A stretch of DNA of 38,273 nt from Candidatus Cybelea septentrionalis. GTDB lineage: Bacteria; Vulcanimicrobiota; Vulcanimicrobiia; Vulcanimicrobiales; Vulcanimicrobiaceae. The stretch spans positions 11,299 to 49,571 of the forward strand of contig PMHJ01000041.1 in NCBI GenBank assembly GCA_003158175.1. Direction: 5' to 3'. Under the pieces are notes generated by a model, which searched no databases, had not been told where the DNA came from, and saw only the letters and a list, made by a program, of their open reading frames with translations. Of the stretch, positions 22,998 to 29,603 are shown one piece after another (within the stretch, counting starts at the first letter, position 1; each line of letters begins with the position of its first letter). A program made the position numbers and the translations under genes.

Positions 22998-23437
22998 GAT
23001 TTCCGACGGTCGTCCTGGCGGTGGGCGCCGCCGTCCTATTGATTGCCGTCGCACTGGGACAGCACATGGGCGACCGGGTCATGCAGCAGGCGACCCAGCA
23101 GCAGCTGCAGTCGGTGATGCCCACGCCGCTGCCGTCCGGCGCCGACGCCTCGGCGCAGCCGTACGGTCCCGACTGGAAGCGGTCGCAGTCTCTTTCGGCC
23201 GCCGGCGATCCTCGTTTCCCGGATCCTCGCGTGCCGCCAAAGCCGCTGCCCACATTGCCGCCCACGCCGAAGGCCTCGCCCTCGCCGCCGCCGCCGGTAA
23301 CCCCGACGCCGAATCCAAATATCCCGGTCTGGCGCCAGAAGCCGTTTCCGACCTTCAGGCCGTCGCCCGAGTCTAGCGGTGCCCCGGCCCCGCCCGGGGC
23401 CGGGACGCCCGCCCAGGCGACGCCGACACCTCCGTAA
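22994..23437 (+). CDS. Membrane-anchored proline-rich protein
   Basis: A 147-residue protein with one N-terminal transmembrane segment (RFPTVVLAVGAAVLLIAVAL) and a short Gln-rich stretch (MQQATQQQLQSV). A long Pro/Thr/Ser-rich tail follows with PPTPKASPSPPPP-type runs that probably span the periplasm or wall as an extended spacer. No catalytic domain is seen and I do not recognise a family. The GTG start overlaps the glycosidase stop (GTGA), so the two are coupled and may act together at the cell envelope. Confidence 0.65.
   Translation: MRFPTVVLAVGAAVLLIAVALGQHMGDRVMQQATQQQLQSVMPTPLPSGADASAQPYGPDWKRSQSLSAAGDPRFPDPRVPPKPLPTLPPTPKASPSPPPPVTPTPNPNIPVWRQKPFPTFRPSPESSGAPAPPGAGTPAQATPTPP
23383..23404. 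repeat. GC-only hairpin inside the proline-rich gene
   Basis: CCCGGCCCC (23383-23391) and GGGGCCGGG (23396-23404) form a perfect 9-bp GC-only stem with a 4-base loop, encoding part of the Pro/Ala/Gly tail. It lies about 80 bp before the pdxS start and could slow or end transcription from the glycosidase unit, though no U-tract follows. Confidence 0.4.
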
Positions 23438-23472
23438 GGACTATGTCGCGGCGTTCTCTGGTCAATGGCTGT

Positions 23473-23478
23473 TAGAAT
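23473..23478 (+). promoter_or_regulatory. -10-like box directly before pdxS
   Basis: TAGAAT ends six bases before the pdxS ATG at 23485, with no -35 match and no strong ribosome-binding site. This TANNNT-then-start spacing is the pattern of leaderless genes in other phyla. Confidence 0.4.
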
Positions 23479-23484
23479 AGAAGT

Positions 23485-24372
23485 ATGGAAACTGGAACCG
23501 TAACGGTCAAGCGCGGACTCGCGCAAATGCTCAAAGGCGGGGTCATCATGGACGTCGTGACGCCCGAACATGCAGCGATCGCGCAAGAGGCCGGCGCCGT
23601 CGCCGTGATGGCACTCGAACGGATCCCGGCAGACATCCGAGCGAACGGCGGCGTTGCTCGAATGAGCGGGATCGAGCTGATTCGCAGCATCATGGACGCC
23701 GTAACGATTCCGGTGATGGCCAAATGCCGTATCGGGCACTTTGCAGAGGCGCAAGTATTGCAGCAACTCGGCGTCGACTATATCGACGAATCGGAAGTGC
23801 TGACGCCGGCCGACGACAACTACCACGTCGACAAACATGCTTTCAAGACTCCGTTCGTCTGCGGAGCGCGCGACCTCGGCGAAGCGCTTCGGCGAATTGC
23901 CGAAGGCGCCGCGATGATTCGCAGCAAGGGCGAAGCGGGCAGCGGTAACATCGTCGAGGCGGTTCGTCATATGCGCGCCATCGGCGATGCGATTCGCGAG
24001 CTGCACACCGCTCCGAAGGAAGAACTCGTCGCGCGAGCCCGCGATCTTGGGGCCTCGGTCGAACTCGTCACGGAGATTGCACGCGAAGGCAAGTTGCCCG
24101 TCGTGCTCTTCTGCGCCGGCGGCGTCGCAACGCCCGCGGACGCCGCGTTGATGATGCAGCTTGGTGCGGAGGGCATCTTCGTCGGAAGCGGCATCTTCAA
24201 ATCGAAAGATCCCAAACGTTTTGCCCGTGCCATCGTGGACGCCACGACGCACTTCAACGAGCCCGAGATCGTCTTGGAGGCTTGCCGGTCGCTTGGCGCA
24301 TCCGAGGCGATGCCGGGCCTCGACATCCGCCAGCTTACGGAAGCGCAACTGATGGCCCCCCGCGGTGTCTAG
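23485..24372 (+). CDS. pdxS: Pyridoxal 5'-phosphate synthase, lyase subunit PdxS
   Basis: Condenses ribose 5-phosphate, glyceraldehyde 3-phosphate and ammonia (delivered by PdxT) into pyridoxal phosphate. The 295-residue TIM barrel is highly conserved: [96 protein letters not shown] and [32 protein letters not shown]. The active-site lysines of these motifs are present. A TAGAAT box six bases before the ATG suggests leaderless expression. The pdxT start overlaps its last codons by eight bases. The product serves the many PLP enzymes seen here (GcvPB, BioA, BioF, the decarboxylase). Confidence 0.97.
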   Translation: METGTVTVKRGLAQMLKGGVIMDVVTPEHAAIAQEAGAVAVMALERIPADIRANGGVARMSGIELIRSIMDAVTIPVMAKCRIGHFAEAQVLQQLGVDYIDESEVLTPADDNYHVDKHAFKTPFVCGARDLGEALRRIAEGAAMIRSKGEAGSGNIVEAVRHMRAIGDAIRELHTAPKEELVARARDLGASVELVTEIAREGKLPVVLFCAGGVATPADAALMMQLGAEGIFVGSGIFKSKDPKRFARAIVDATTHFNEPEIVLEACRSLGASEAMPGLDIRQLTEAQLMAPRGV

Positions 24373-24961
24373 AGTTGGCGTGCTCGCACTCCAGGGAGAT
24401 GTAATCGAGCATCTTGCGGCACTCGAGCATTGCGGCGCCTCCGCATTCGCGGTAAAGACCCCCGCCGACCTCGAGCGCGTCGATGCGCTGATCGTGCCCG
24501 GCGGTGAATCCACGGCGGTGATGAAGCTGCTCGAGCGCTCTGGGCTTGGGCGGGCGATCGTCGAGCGCACGCGCGCCGGAATGCCGCTCTGGGGAACGTG
24601 CATGGGGATGATCGTCGCCGCGCACGACGTCGTCGGGCTGGACCAACCGACACTCGACCTCATCGACATCACCGTGCGCCGTAACGCGTTCGGACGGCAG
24701 AACGATTCGGCACAGGTCGAGCTTGCGATTCCGGCGCTGGGCAAAGCGCCGTTTCCGGCAATCTTCATCCGCGCGCCTTGGATCGAACGACAGGGGCGCA
24801 ACGTTGCGGTGCTCGCGCAGCGAGAGGGGCGCGGCGTGATGGCGCGCGAGGGAAACGTACTCGCGACGTCGTTCCATCCGGAGCTCGGTACCGACGCTCG
24901 CGTCCATCAGTACTTCCTCCAGATGGTTAGGCAGCAAGGGAAGGCTTCCACCGCGGCGTAA
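24365..24961 (+). CDS. pdxT: Pyridoxal 5'-phosphate synthase, glutaminase subunit PdxT
   Basis: A class I glutamine amidotransferase that channels ammonia to PdxS. The triad is visible: Cys79 in [10 protein letters not shown], and His171 and Glu173 in [11 protein letters not shown]. The N-terminal [12 protein letters not shown] and the oxyanion-loop segment [16 protein letters not shown] are family hallmarks, as is [11 protein letters not shown]. The 198-residue length is standard. GTG 24365 overlaps the pdxS stop by eight bases and gives the expected N-terminus, so the two subunits are made together. Confidence 0.97.
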   Translation: MSRVGVLALQGDVIEHLAALEHCGASAFAVKTPADLERVDALIVPGGESTAVMKLLERSGLGRAIVERTRAGMPLWGTCMGMIVAAHDVVGLDQPTLDLIDITVRRNAFGRQNDSAQVELAIPALGKAPFPAIFIRAPWIERQGRNVAVLAQREGRGVMAREGNVLATSFHPELGTDARVHQYFLQMVRQQGKASTAA

Positions 24962-24973
24962 TTTCGACTTGAG

Positions 24974-25267
24974 ATGTCTAGTGGGGCCGCCGCTCCCGAG
25001 TGGGAAAGCGCCGGATTTCAAGGGCAGATCCCGCCCGTCGAGCCTTTGCTGCGCGAGGTTATCGCGACGCTCGCCCTCGCCGCGCACGCGTATTTGACCG
25101 AGCAGGAGGGACGCGAACCCGACCATGCGTCGGCCGAAATTGCGATCGACGTGGCGACGGCGGCGTTCGAACGGGTGAAAGAAAGGTTGCGACCGCAAGA
25201 GCGGTTAGCAATAACGCAGATGCTAACCGAAACGCGCATGGCGTTCGTTCGGAAGCGAGGCACCTGA
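24974..25267 (+). CDS. Small helical protein, DUF1844-like
   Basis: A 97-residue, mostly helical protein. The pattern PLLREVIATLALAAHAYLTEQ then ASAEIAIDVATAAFERVKERL and QERLAITQMLTETRMAFVRK resembles DUF1844, a small family of unknown function often found near housekeeping genes. There is no signal peptide or catalytic motif. ATG 24974 is 12 bp after pdxT, so it is probably co-transcribed. Its stop codon falls in the loop of a terminator hairpin. Confidence 0.6.
   Translation: MSSGAAAPEWESAGFQGQIPPVEPLLREVIATLALAAHAYLTEQEGREPDHASAEIAIDVATAAFERVKERLRPQERLAITQMLTETRMAFVRKRGT
25202..25229. repeat. Inverted repeat inside the DUF1844-like gene
   Basis: CGGTTAGCA (25202-25210) and TGCTAACCG (25221-25229) form a perfect 9-bp inverted repeat around ten bases, 23 bp before the terminator stem. 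In RNA the two hairpins would stand in tandem at the 3' end. Confidence 0.5.
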
Positions 25268-25283
25268 GATGCCTCGCTTTTAT
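25253..25283 (+). terminator. Rho-independent terminator of the pdxST unit
   Basis: AAGCGAGGCA (25253-25262) pairs perfectly with TGCCTCGCTT (25270-25279) around the loop cctgaga, and the stem runs into TTTTAT. The stop codon TGA of the DUF1844-like gene (25265-25267) lies in the loop. This ends the pdxS-pdxT-DUF1844 transcript. Confidence 0.85.
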
Positions 25284-25303
25284 AGCATGACGGTAACGTT
25301 CGT

Positions 25304-25834
25304 ATGAGCGAAGTGCTCGTGCTGAACTTCACTTACGAAGCGCTCAACGTCACGAGCTTTCAGCGCGCGGTTAAGCTGATTTTTGCCGGCAAAGCGGAGA
25401 TGCTGCACGGACGGGAGCGTATTCTGGCGTCGCCGACGTTCGAAATGCGCATGCCCTCGATCATTCGCATGCTCTACTACATTCGCCGTCCGATGCAGCG
25501 CGTCGCATTGACGAAGAAGAACGTCCTGATCCGCGACGAACACGCCTGTCAATACTGCGGTACGCGCGGCGAACGGTTGATGACCGTGGATCACGTCGTC
25601 CCTAAGAGTCGCGGCGGCGATTCGACTTGGGAGAATTTGGTCTGCGCCTGCATGCGCTGCAACAACCGCAAAAACAACCGGACTCCGCACGAAGCCAACA
25701 TGTCGCTGCAGCGCAAACCGCGCCAGCCGAAGTACATCCCCTGGATTCAGATCAAGCGGAACACGCTGCCCGACGAATGGGGCAAGTTCCTCTTCCTCTA
25801 CAACGTCTCAATCGACGAACGCATCGAAGCCTAG
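25304..25834 (+). CDS. HNH endonuclease
   Basis: A 176-residue single-domain HNH nuclease of the common stand-alone bacterial type. The finger and active site are clear: Cys82-x-x-Cys85 (CQYCG), Asp96-His97 in TVDHVVPKSRGGDSTWENLV, Asn111, and Cys116-x-x-Cys119 followed by Asn residues. The N-terminal part (VLVLNFTYEALNVTSFQRAV, KLIFAGKAEML) is also conserved in this group, whose biological role is not established; it is not linked here to a restriction or phage module. It has no clear ribosome-binding site. The gene is followed by a copy-pair of the dispersed repeat. Confidence 0.88.
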   Translation: MSEVLVLNFTYEALNVTSFQRAVKLIFAGKAEMLHGRERILASPTFEMRMPSIIRMLYYIRRPMQRVALTKKNVLIRDEHACQYCGTRGERLMTVDHVVPKSRGGDSTWENLVCACMRCNNRKNNRTPHEANMSLQRKPRQPKYIPWIQIKRNTLPDEWGKFLFLYNVSIDERIEA

Positions 25835-25851
25835 GTTCCTAGGGCACGTGT

Positions 25852-25943
25852 TGTCATCCTGACCCTTCGACAGGCTCAGGGCTGCGCTTCGCGCAGGCGC
25901 TAAGGAATGTCATCCTGACCCTTCGACAGGCTCAGGGCTGCGC
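25852..25943 (+). repeat. Dispersed repeat, two identical 36-bp copies
   Basis: The units at 25852-25887 and 25908-25943 are identical. Each starts tgtcatcctgacccttcgac and continues aggctcagggctgcgc. Each contains cctga...tcagg arms that can pair around ttcgac, so they are hairpin-forming like REP elements. They are related to the cctgagcttgtcgaagga copies elsewhere in the window. They fill the gap after the HNH gene and run in frame into the next ORF. Confidence 0.85.
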
Positions 25944-26021
25944 CGCGCTTTTGCCACCATCGTACTCGCACACCTACAGCAGCAACATCAAAAGCTGCAC
26001 GACGGCCTCAGCGTTGCCGAC

Positions 26022-26384
26022 GTGCAGGCACTCGTCGATGGCGACATCCCATTGGATTTGGCTCAGCTCGACGCGCTTTGGCGCGAACCGTTCAGCTCGC
26101 AAATTCTCAATACGAAATGGCCGGGGGAAGAGCGCAAAGCCCTGCTCCTTGGGATGTTAACCGCGCAGCTGGCTTACTATGCAGCCGTCCTCAAGGATGC
26201 GGGCTTTGATGCAACCTATCGGGGCGTCGTTGCCCAGCTCTCGTCGTGGACGGCTATGCCGGAATCGATGCGCGCGGATATCGCGGCACTTAAAGCGATC
26301 CCGTTCGCTTCGCGGGGCGGCTCTTGGAAGGATATCAACGAGGCTGCAACGCGCGCGACGCTGGATCTGACAGTAAGCCCATAG
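26022..26384 (+). CDS. Hypothetical protein with uncertain 5' end joined to the repeat
   Basis: From GTG 26022 the frame encodes 120 residues. The frame is open back to 25863, through the second repeat copy (read as CHPDPSTGSG), and the part just before the GTG (LAHLQQQHQKLHDGLSVAD) looks like real helical protein continuous with what follows. No ATG, GTG or TTG occurs in that upstream part, so either a rare start is used or the repeat has replaced the original 5' end. The protein is helical (LDLAQLDALW, KALLLGMLTAQLAYYAAVLKDAG). I recognise no family. It may be a broken gene. Confidence 0.45.
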   Translation: MQALVDGDIPLDLAQLDALWREPFSSQILNTKWPGEERKALLLGMLTAQLAYYAAVLKDAGFDATYRGVVAQLSSWTAMPESMRADIAALKAIPFASRGGSWKDINEAATRATLDLTVSP

Positions 26385-26483
26385 AGGTCGAGTTCGGAGA
26401 GCCTGCGACTTGGCGACGAAGCGTCCGGCCGCGCGGTCTGTCGCGGATTGCAACCCCGCTGAGCGGTGCGCTTTTACGCGAGT

Positions 26484-27122
26484 ATGCAAAATGTGAAAGA
26501 AGTAAACCGTCAGAAATCGCCCGGCGGCCGGCCCCAGCCGCTCGCCTTTTTCGGCGGCCAGCTCTGGGTCGGCTCCTGGGATACGGATAAGCTCTATGCG
26601 ATCGATACCAAAGATTGGGATGTCGTCGACGAAATCGCGGCGCCGGGAAAGCCGTACGGGCTCGCCACGGTCGGCGACGCTCTCTCCGTGGTCGTTGCGC
26701 TCGACGACGACGATCGCTATCTCTTCCGCTTTCGCCCCGGGCGCGGCTTCGACAATAAGGTCGCGTGCCCCGACGTTACGGGCTCGCATCTTGCCGCCGA
26801 CGGATCGACCCTCTACCTCTGCCAGCAAGGAAAGCGGCGGATTTTGGAGTTGGACAGCCGCGGTGCGGTCCAGCGCGAGATCGCGTTGACTGCGCGCTGC
26901 GCCGGCTTTGCATTCGCCGGCGCCGGCAGTGCGTTTATGATCGCCGCCGACGATGAGTTCGAAAACCTCGAGTTTGGGCGCATCGATCTCCGGCAGAATG
27001 CGCCCACCGTCGAACCCGTCGCTGCGGTTCCGTTCGACGGACGCGCGCTGACGTTTGATGGTACGATGTGGTGGACGAGCGACCGCGACAAGGGAGAGAT
27101 CGTGGCCTTTACGCCTCAATGA
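26484..27122 (+). CDS. Beta-propeller (NHL/YVTN-like) protein
   Basis: A 212-residue protein made of beta-strand repeats: GGQLWVGSWDTDKLYAIDT, KPYGLATVGDALSVVVALDDD, GSHLAADGSTLYLCQQGKRRILELD, then CAGFAFAGAGSAFMIAADDEF and TFDGTMWWTSDRDKGEIVAF. The pattern resembles YVTN-type or glutaminyl-cyclase-like propellers; the fold is short for a full propeller. There is no signal peptide, so it is probably cytosolic. ATG 26484 is preferred; GTG 26466 would add six residues. Its stop overlaps the transporter start (ATGA), suggesting joint expression. Function unknown. Confidence 0.65.
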   Translation: MQNVKEVNRQKSPGGRPQPLAFFGGQLWVGSWDTDKLYAIDTKDWDVVDEIAAPGKPYGLATVGDALSVVVALDDDDRYLFRFRPGRGFDNKVACPDVTGSHLAADGSTLYLCQQGKRRILELDSRGAVQREIALTARCAGFAFAGAGSAFMIAADDEFENLEFGRIDLRQNAPTVEPVAAVPFDGRALTFDGTMWWTSDRDKGEIVAFTPQ

Positions 27123-28189
27123 TCGATTCGGGACCGCGCCCGGTAGGGATTGGCGTGCGGACGTGGCTTACGGCCGCCGCCGTGTTCGCCGGCGCGTACG
27201 TCCTCTGGCTCGTCCTTGCCGGCACGCTCTCGGCCTTCGTCTTGCTCTTTACCGGGATCCTGATCGCGGCCGCCCTGCGTCCGATTGCCAATCGTCTCGG
27301 CGCGAGAATGCCGTTCGGCATCGCTGTCGGCCTCACGTTTGGCGGCGCCATTGTTATCGCGGCGCTGATTGCCTATATCTTGATCGCTCCGCTGGGTGTC
27401 GAAATTCAGCGGCTGGTACAGGCGATTCCGGGCTACGTCAACTCCCTCAAAGACCAACTCGTCGCCGCCGAGCGCTTCCTAAAGGACTACGAACTCTCCA
27501 AACAGTTCGCAGGCGCAGTTGCCAACGGCGCGGGGGGCGCCTTTAGCTCCGTCGGAGCGCACCTGCTGGCGGGACCGGCTCTGATTGCGGCTATTTTCGG
27601 GAACGCGATCATAATTTTGCTGCTTGCGGTTGGATGGATGCTCTCGTCGGATGACCTCGAGCGCTTCACTCTCAGCCTCTTGCCGCAAACGGCCGGCCGG
27701 GATTGGAAGGCGGCCTTCGACACGATCGGCGTGCGCCTCAGTGCCTACGTAAAGGGAATCGTCATCAACGGAACAATCGTCGGCGTGACGATGGGTGGAG
27801 CGGTTGCAATTCTGGGAGTTCCCTATGCCTTGCTGCTCGGTTTCGTGGTCGCGGTGTTTCAGGCGATTCCGATGGTTGGCGCCGTAATTTCCGGACCCGT
27901 CATTTTGCTGGTCGTGCTCGCGACGAGCGGCTGGGTCAAAATGTTGATCGTGCTCGCCATCTTCACCGTCGTGCAAATTGTCGACCAGAACGTGCTCTCG
28001 CCGATCATCTTCGGCCAGCGCGTGCAGTTGAGCTTTCTGCTGATTATCTTCTCGACGGTTGTCGGCGGCATGCTCTTGGGCATTCCCGGAGCGTTCTTAG
28101 CGGTGCCCGCCGCCGCCGTGCTGCAGGTCATCGTCGTGCAGATCGTCGCGCCGGCACTCCGCCGCGCGAACCACGTCGGCGACGCTTAG
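27119..28189 (+). CDS. AI-2E transporter (PerM/TqsA) family membrane protein
   Basis: A 356-residue polytopic membrane protein of the AI-2E transporter superfamily, whose members export autoinducer-2 or exchange Na+/H+. Hydrophobic segments lie at residues about 15-45 and 60-90, then a helical soluble stretch (VEIQRLVQAIPGYVNSLKDQL), and further segments to the end. Family signatures are YVKGIVINGTIVGVTMGGAVAILGVPYALLLGF, AIPMVGAVISGPVILL and IVDQNVLSPIIFGQRVQLSFLLIIFSTVVGGMLLGIPGAFLAVP. The substrate cannot be inferred. ATG 27119 overlaps the stop of the propeller gene. Confidence 0.88.
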   Translation: MIDSGPRPVGIGVRTWLTAAAVFAGAYVLWLVLAGTLSAFVLLFTGILIAAALRPIANRLGARMPFGIAVGLTFGGAIVIAALIAYILIAPLGVEIQRLVQAIPGYVNSLKDQLVAAERFLKDYELSKQFAGAVANGAGGAFSSVGAHLLAGPALIAAIFGNAIIILLLAVGWMLSSDDLERFTLSLLPQTAGRDWKAAFDTIGVRLSAYVKGIVINGTIVGVTMGGAVAILGVPYALLLGFVVAVFQAIPMVGAVISGPVILLVVLATSGWVKMLIVLAIFTVVQIVDQNVLSPIIFGQRVQLSFLLIIFSTVVGGMLLGIPGAFLAVPAAAVLQVIVVQIVAPALRRANHVGDA

Positions 28190-28263
28190 GGGCCCAAGTA
28201 AGGGGCCGCTCGGGCTGAGGCCGAATCTTCCTCTTTTACCTTTTTTAAGAACAGGAGTGGTTG

Positions 28264-28815
28264 ATGAAGGCTTTTGCAGACGTAGCCGATTCCGTTCAGG
28301 GTGCCCACAAGCTCTGGGGTTGGTACCTCGCCGTCGGGATCGCGCTCATTCTAGTCGGCCTGTACTGCATTTGGGCCGAGGGGGTCGCGACGATGGCTTC
28401 GGTCATCGTGCTCGGGGCGGCGCTATTCGTTGCCGGCATCGTTCAGCTGGCCGGAGCCGTCATGTCGCGCGGCGCCGGACATATAGTGCTGCTGCTCTTG
28501 GTCGGCATCCTCGATATCATCGTGGGGTTGATGCTGTTGGAACACCCCGTAGCGGGAGCGTTATTCGTTACGCTTCTGCTCGCCGTGCTGTTCGTTTTCG
28601 GCGGGATCTTCCGATTCATCACCGCGCTCATGCTGCAGTTTCCGCATTACGGGTGGGTCGCGTTCGGCGGAGTCGTCAGCGTGATTCTGGGCGTCCTGCT
28701 TTGGATACAGTGGCCGTTCTCCGCTTTGTGGTTCATCGGGTTCGTCGTCGGTTTGAATTTCGTTTTTTCCGGCTTCTCATGGTCGATGATGGCCTGGAAG
28801 CTTAAGGCCGCGTAA
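28264..28815 (+). CDS. HdeD-like (DUF308) membrane protein
   Basis: A 183-residue protein with about six transmembrane helices, arranged as the three tandem helix pairs typical of DUF308/HdeD proteins. Repeated Gly-rich motifs are LWGWYLAVGIALILVGLYCIW, VIVLGAALFVAGIVQLAGAV, LVGILDIIVGLMLLEHPVAG, LLAVLFVFGGIFRFITALML and FGGVVSVILGVLLWIQWP. HdeD in E. coli is linked to acid resistance; the role here is unknown. ATG 28264 is preceded by AGGAG at good spacing. It stands alone, with a polypyrimidine stretch (cttttaccttttttaag) in its leader. Confidence 0.85.
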   Translation: MKAFADVADSVQGAHKLWGWYLAVGIALILVGLYCIWAEGVATMASVIVLGAALFVAGIVQLAGAVMSRGAGHIVLLLLVGILDIIVGLMLLEHPVAGALFVTLLLAVLFVFGGIFRFITALMLQFPHYGWVAFGGVVSVILGVLLWIQWPFSALWFIGFVVGLNFVFSGFSWSMMAWKLKAA

Positions 28816-28851
28816 GGCGCGTAGGAAGCCTTTAAAAAGACGCGGACCGGT

Positions 28852-29475
28852 TCAAACGAACGTGCGCACGACGTGCACTGGATAGAGCGTTTCGCTCGCG
28901 CGGAACGCTCCAATCTCTTCGGCGTGTCCGAATCGATAAACGATTGCAGAAGCGCCGTCGTCGTCAGTGCGCAAGATCGCTGCGCCTCGGAAGCCAGGTG
29001 CCGCGGCGATCGAGCTCGTGACCGGGGCGATCCGGTCGAGGCCTGACGAGAATTGCTCGAACGCAACCGCGCCGGTCGACGACGGATCGAGGGCCGCGTC
29101 GCCTAGCGTCGTGGCCACGCTGTAAAGCGTCAAAGAGCGTGACTCTGCGACGGCGTGCCGCTCGGCGACGAGGTGATGATCGTCCCAGGCTGCGCGCAGG
29201 TGCCGGAATCCCTCGTGCCCGTCAAGATGGAGCAGTACGATCACGCGCCGATGATTCTGCGATCGCAAGATGGCGGCTTCTTGCACCCGCGCCGCCGAGC
29301 TCCGAGCCTGCTCGACGAGAGTTTCGTACGACGAGACTCCTGCGTCGGCACGCTCGGCCGTGACGTGTACGACGGCAATCGCCCACCATGCCGGCGGCGC
29401 AAAGACGATCGCCGGTCCGCCGGCGTGATGGTCGGTGGCCGTGTGATGCTGACGGTCCTCGTGCGGCCGCGACAT
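28852..29475 (-). CDS. Unrecognised protein, possibly tandem ferredoxin-like (ABM-type) domains
   Basis: A 207-residue protein with a His-rich N-terminus (HEDRQHHTATDHHAGG). The two halves show a similar alternation of strands and helices: WAIAVVHVTAERADAGVSSYETLVEQA, EAAILRSQNHRRVIVLLHLDG; then AVAFEQFSSGLDRIAPVTSSIAAAPGFRGAAILRTDDDGASAIVYRF. This suggests two fused dimeric alpha-beta barrel domains like antibiotic-biosynthesis monooxygenases, but the match is by eye only. A plausible promoter precedes it. There is no signal peptide; the His cluster might bind metal. The function is not assigned. Confidence 0.5.
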   Translation of the reverse strand: MSRPHEDRQHHTATDHHAGGPAIVFAPPAWWAIAVVHVTAERADAGVSSYETLVEQARSSAARVQEAAILRSQNHRRVIVLLHLDGHEGFRHLRAAWDDHHLVAERHAVAESRSLTLYSVATTLGDAALDPSSTGAVAFEQFSSGLDRIAPVTSSIAAAPGFRGAAILRTDDDGASAIVYRFGHAEEIGAFRASETLYPVHVVRTFV

Positions 29476-29507
29476 TAGCGTTGCGTGTTGTTGGACATCG
29501 AATTTAG

Positions 29508-29535
29508 CTTATATCAAAAGGCAAGACGGGCGCAA
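29508..29535 (-). promoter_or_regulatory. Putative promoter for the leftward orphan gene
   Basis: On the minus strand TTGCGC (29530-29535), a 16-bp spacer and TATAAG (29508-29513) form a plausible promoter with a start near 29501, about 26 nt before the ATG at 29475. The rest of the 128-bp gap to bioA shows no convincing rightward promoter. Confidence 0.45.
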
Positions 29536-29603
29536 CTTGGTCGCGAGGAAAATACTGCCCGCTGCGTGAGGGGACCGCCCGCTGACAGCGAAAAACCGCC
29601 AAA

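Noticed and set aside
22888..24801. 637-codon open frame on the minus strand across the proline-rich gene, pdxS and pdxT
   Set aside because: It is antisense to pdxS and pdxT, which are unmistakable; the translation is low-complexity and matches no family. Long antisense frames are expected in high-GC genes.
25852..25943. CRISPR-like direct repeats
   Set aside because: Only two copies with a 20-bp gap, internally palindromic and clearly related to copies dispersed elsewhere; no leader or cas genes.
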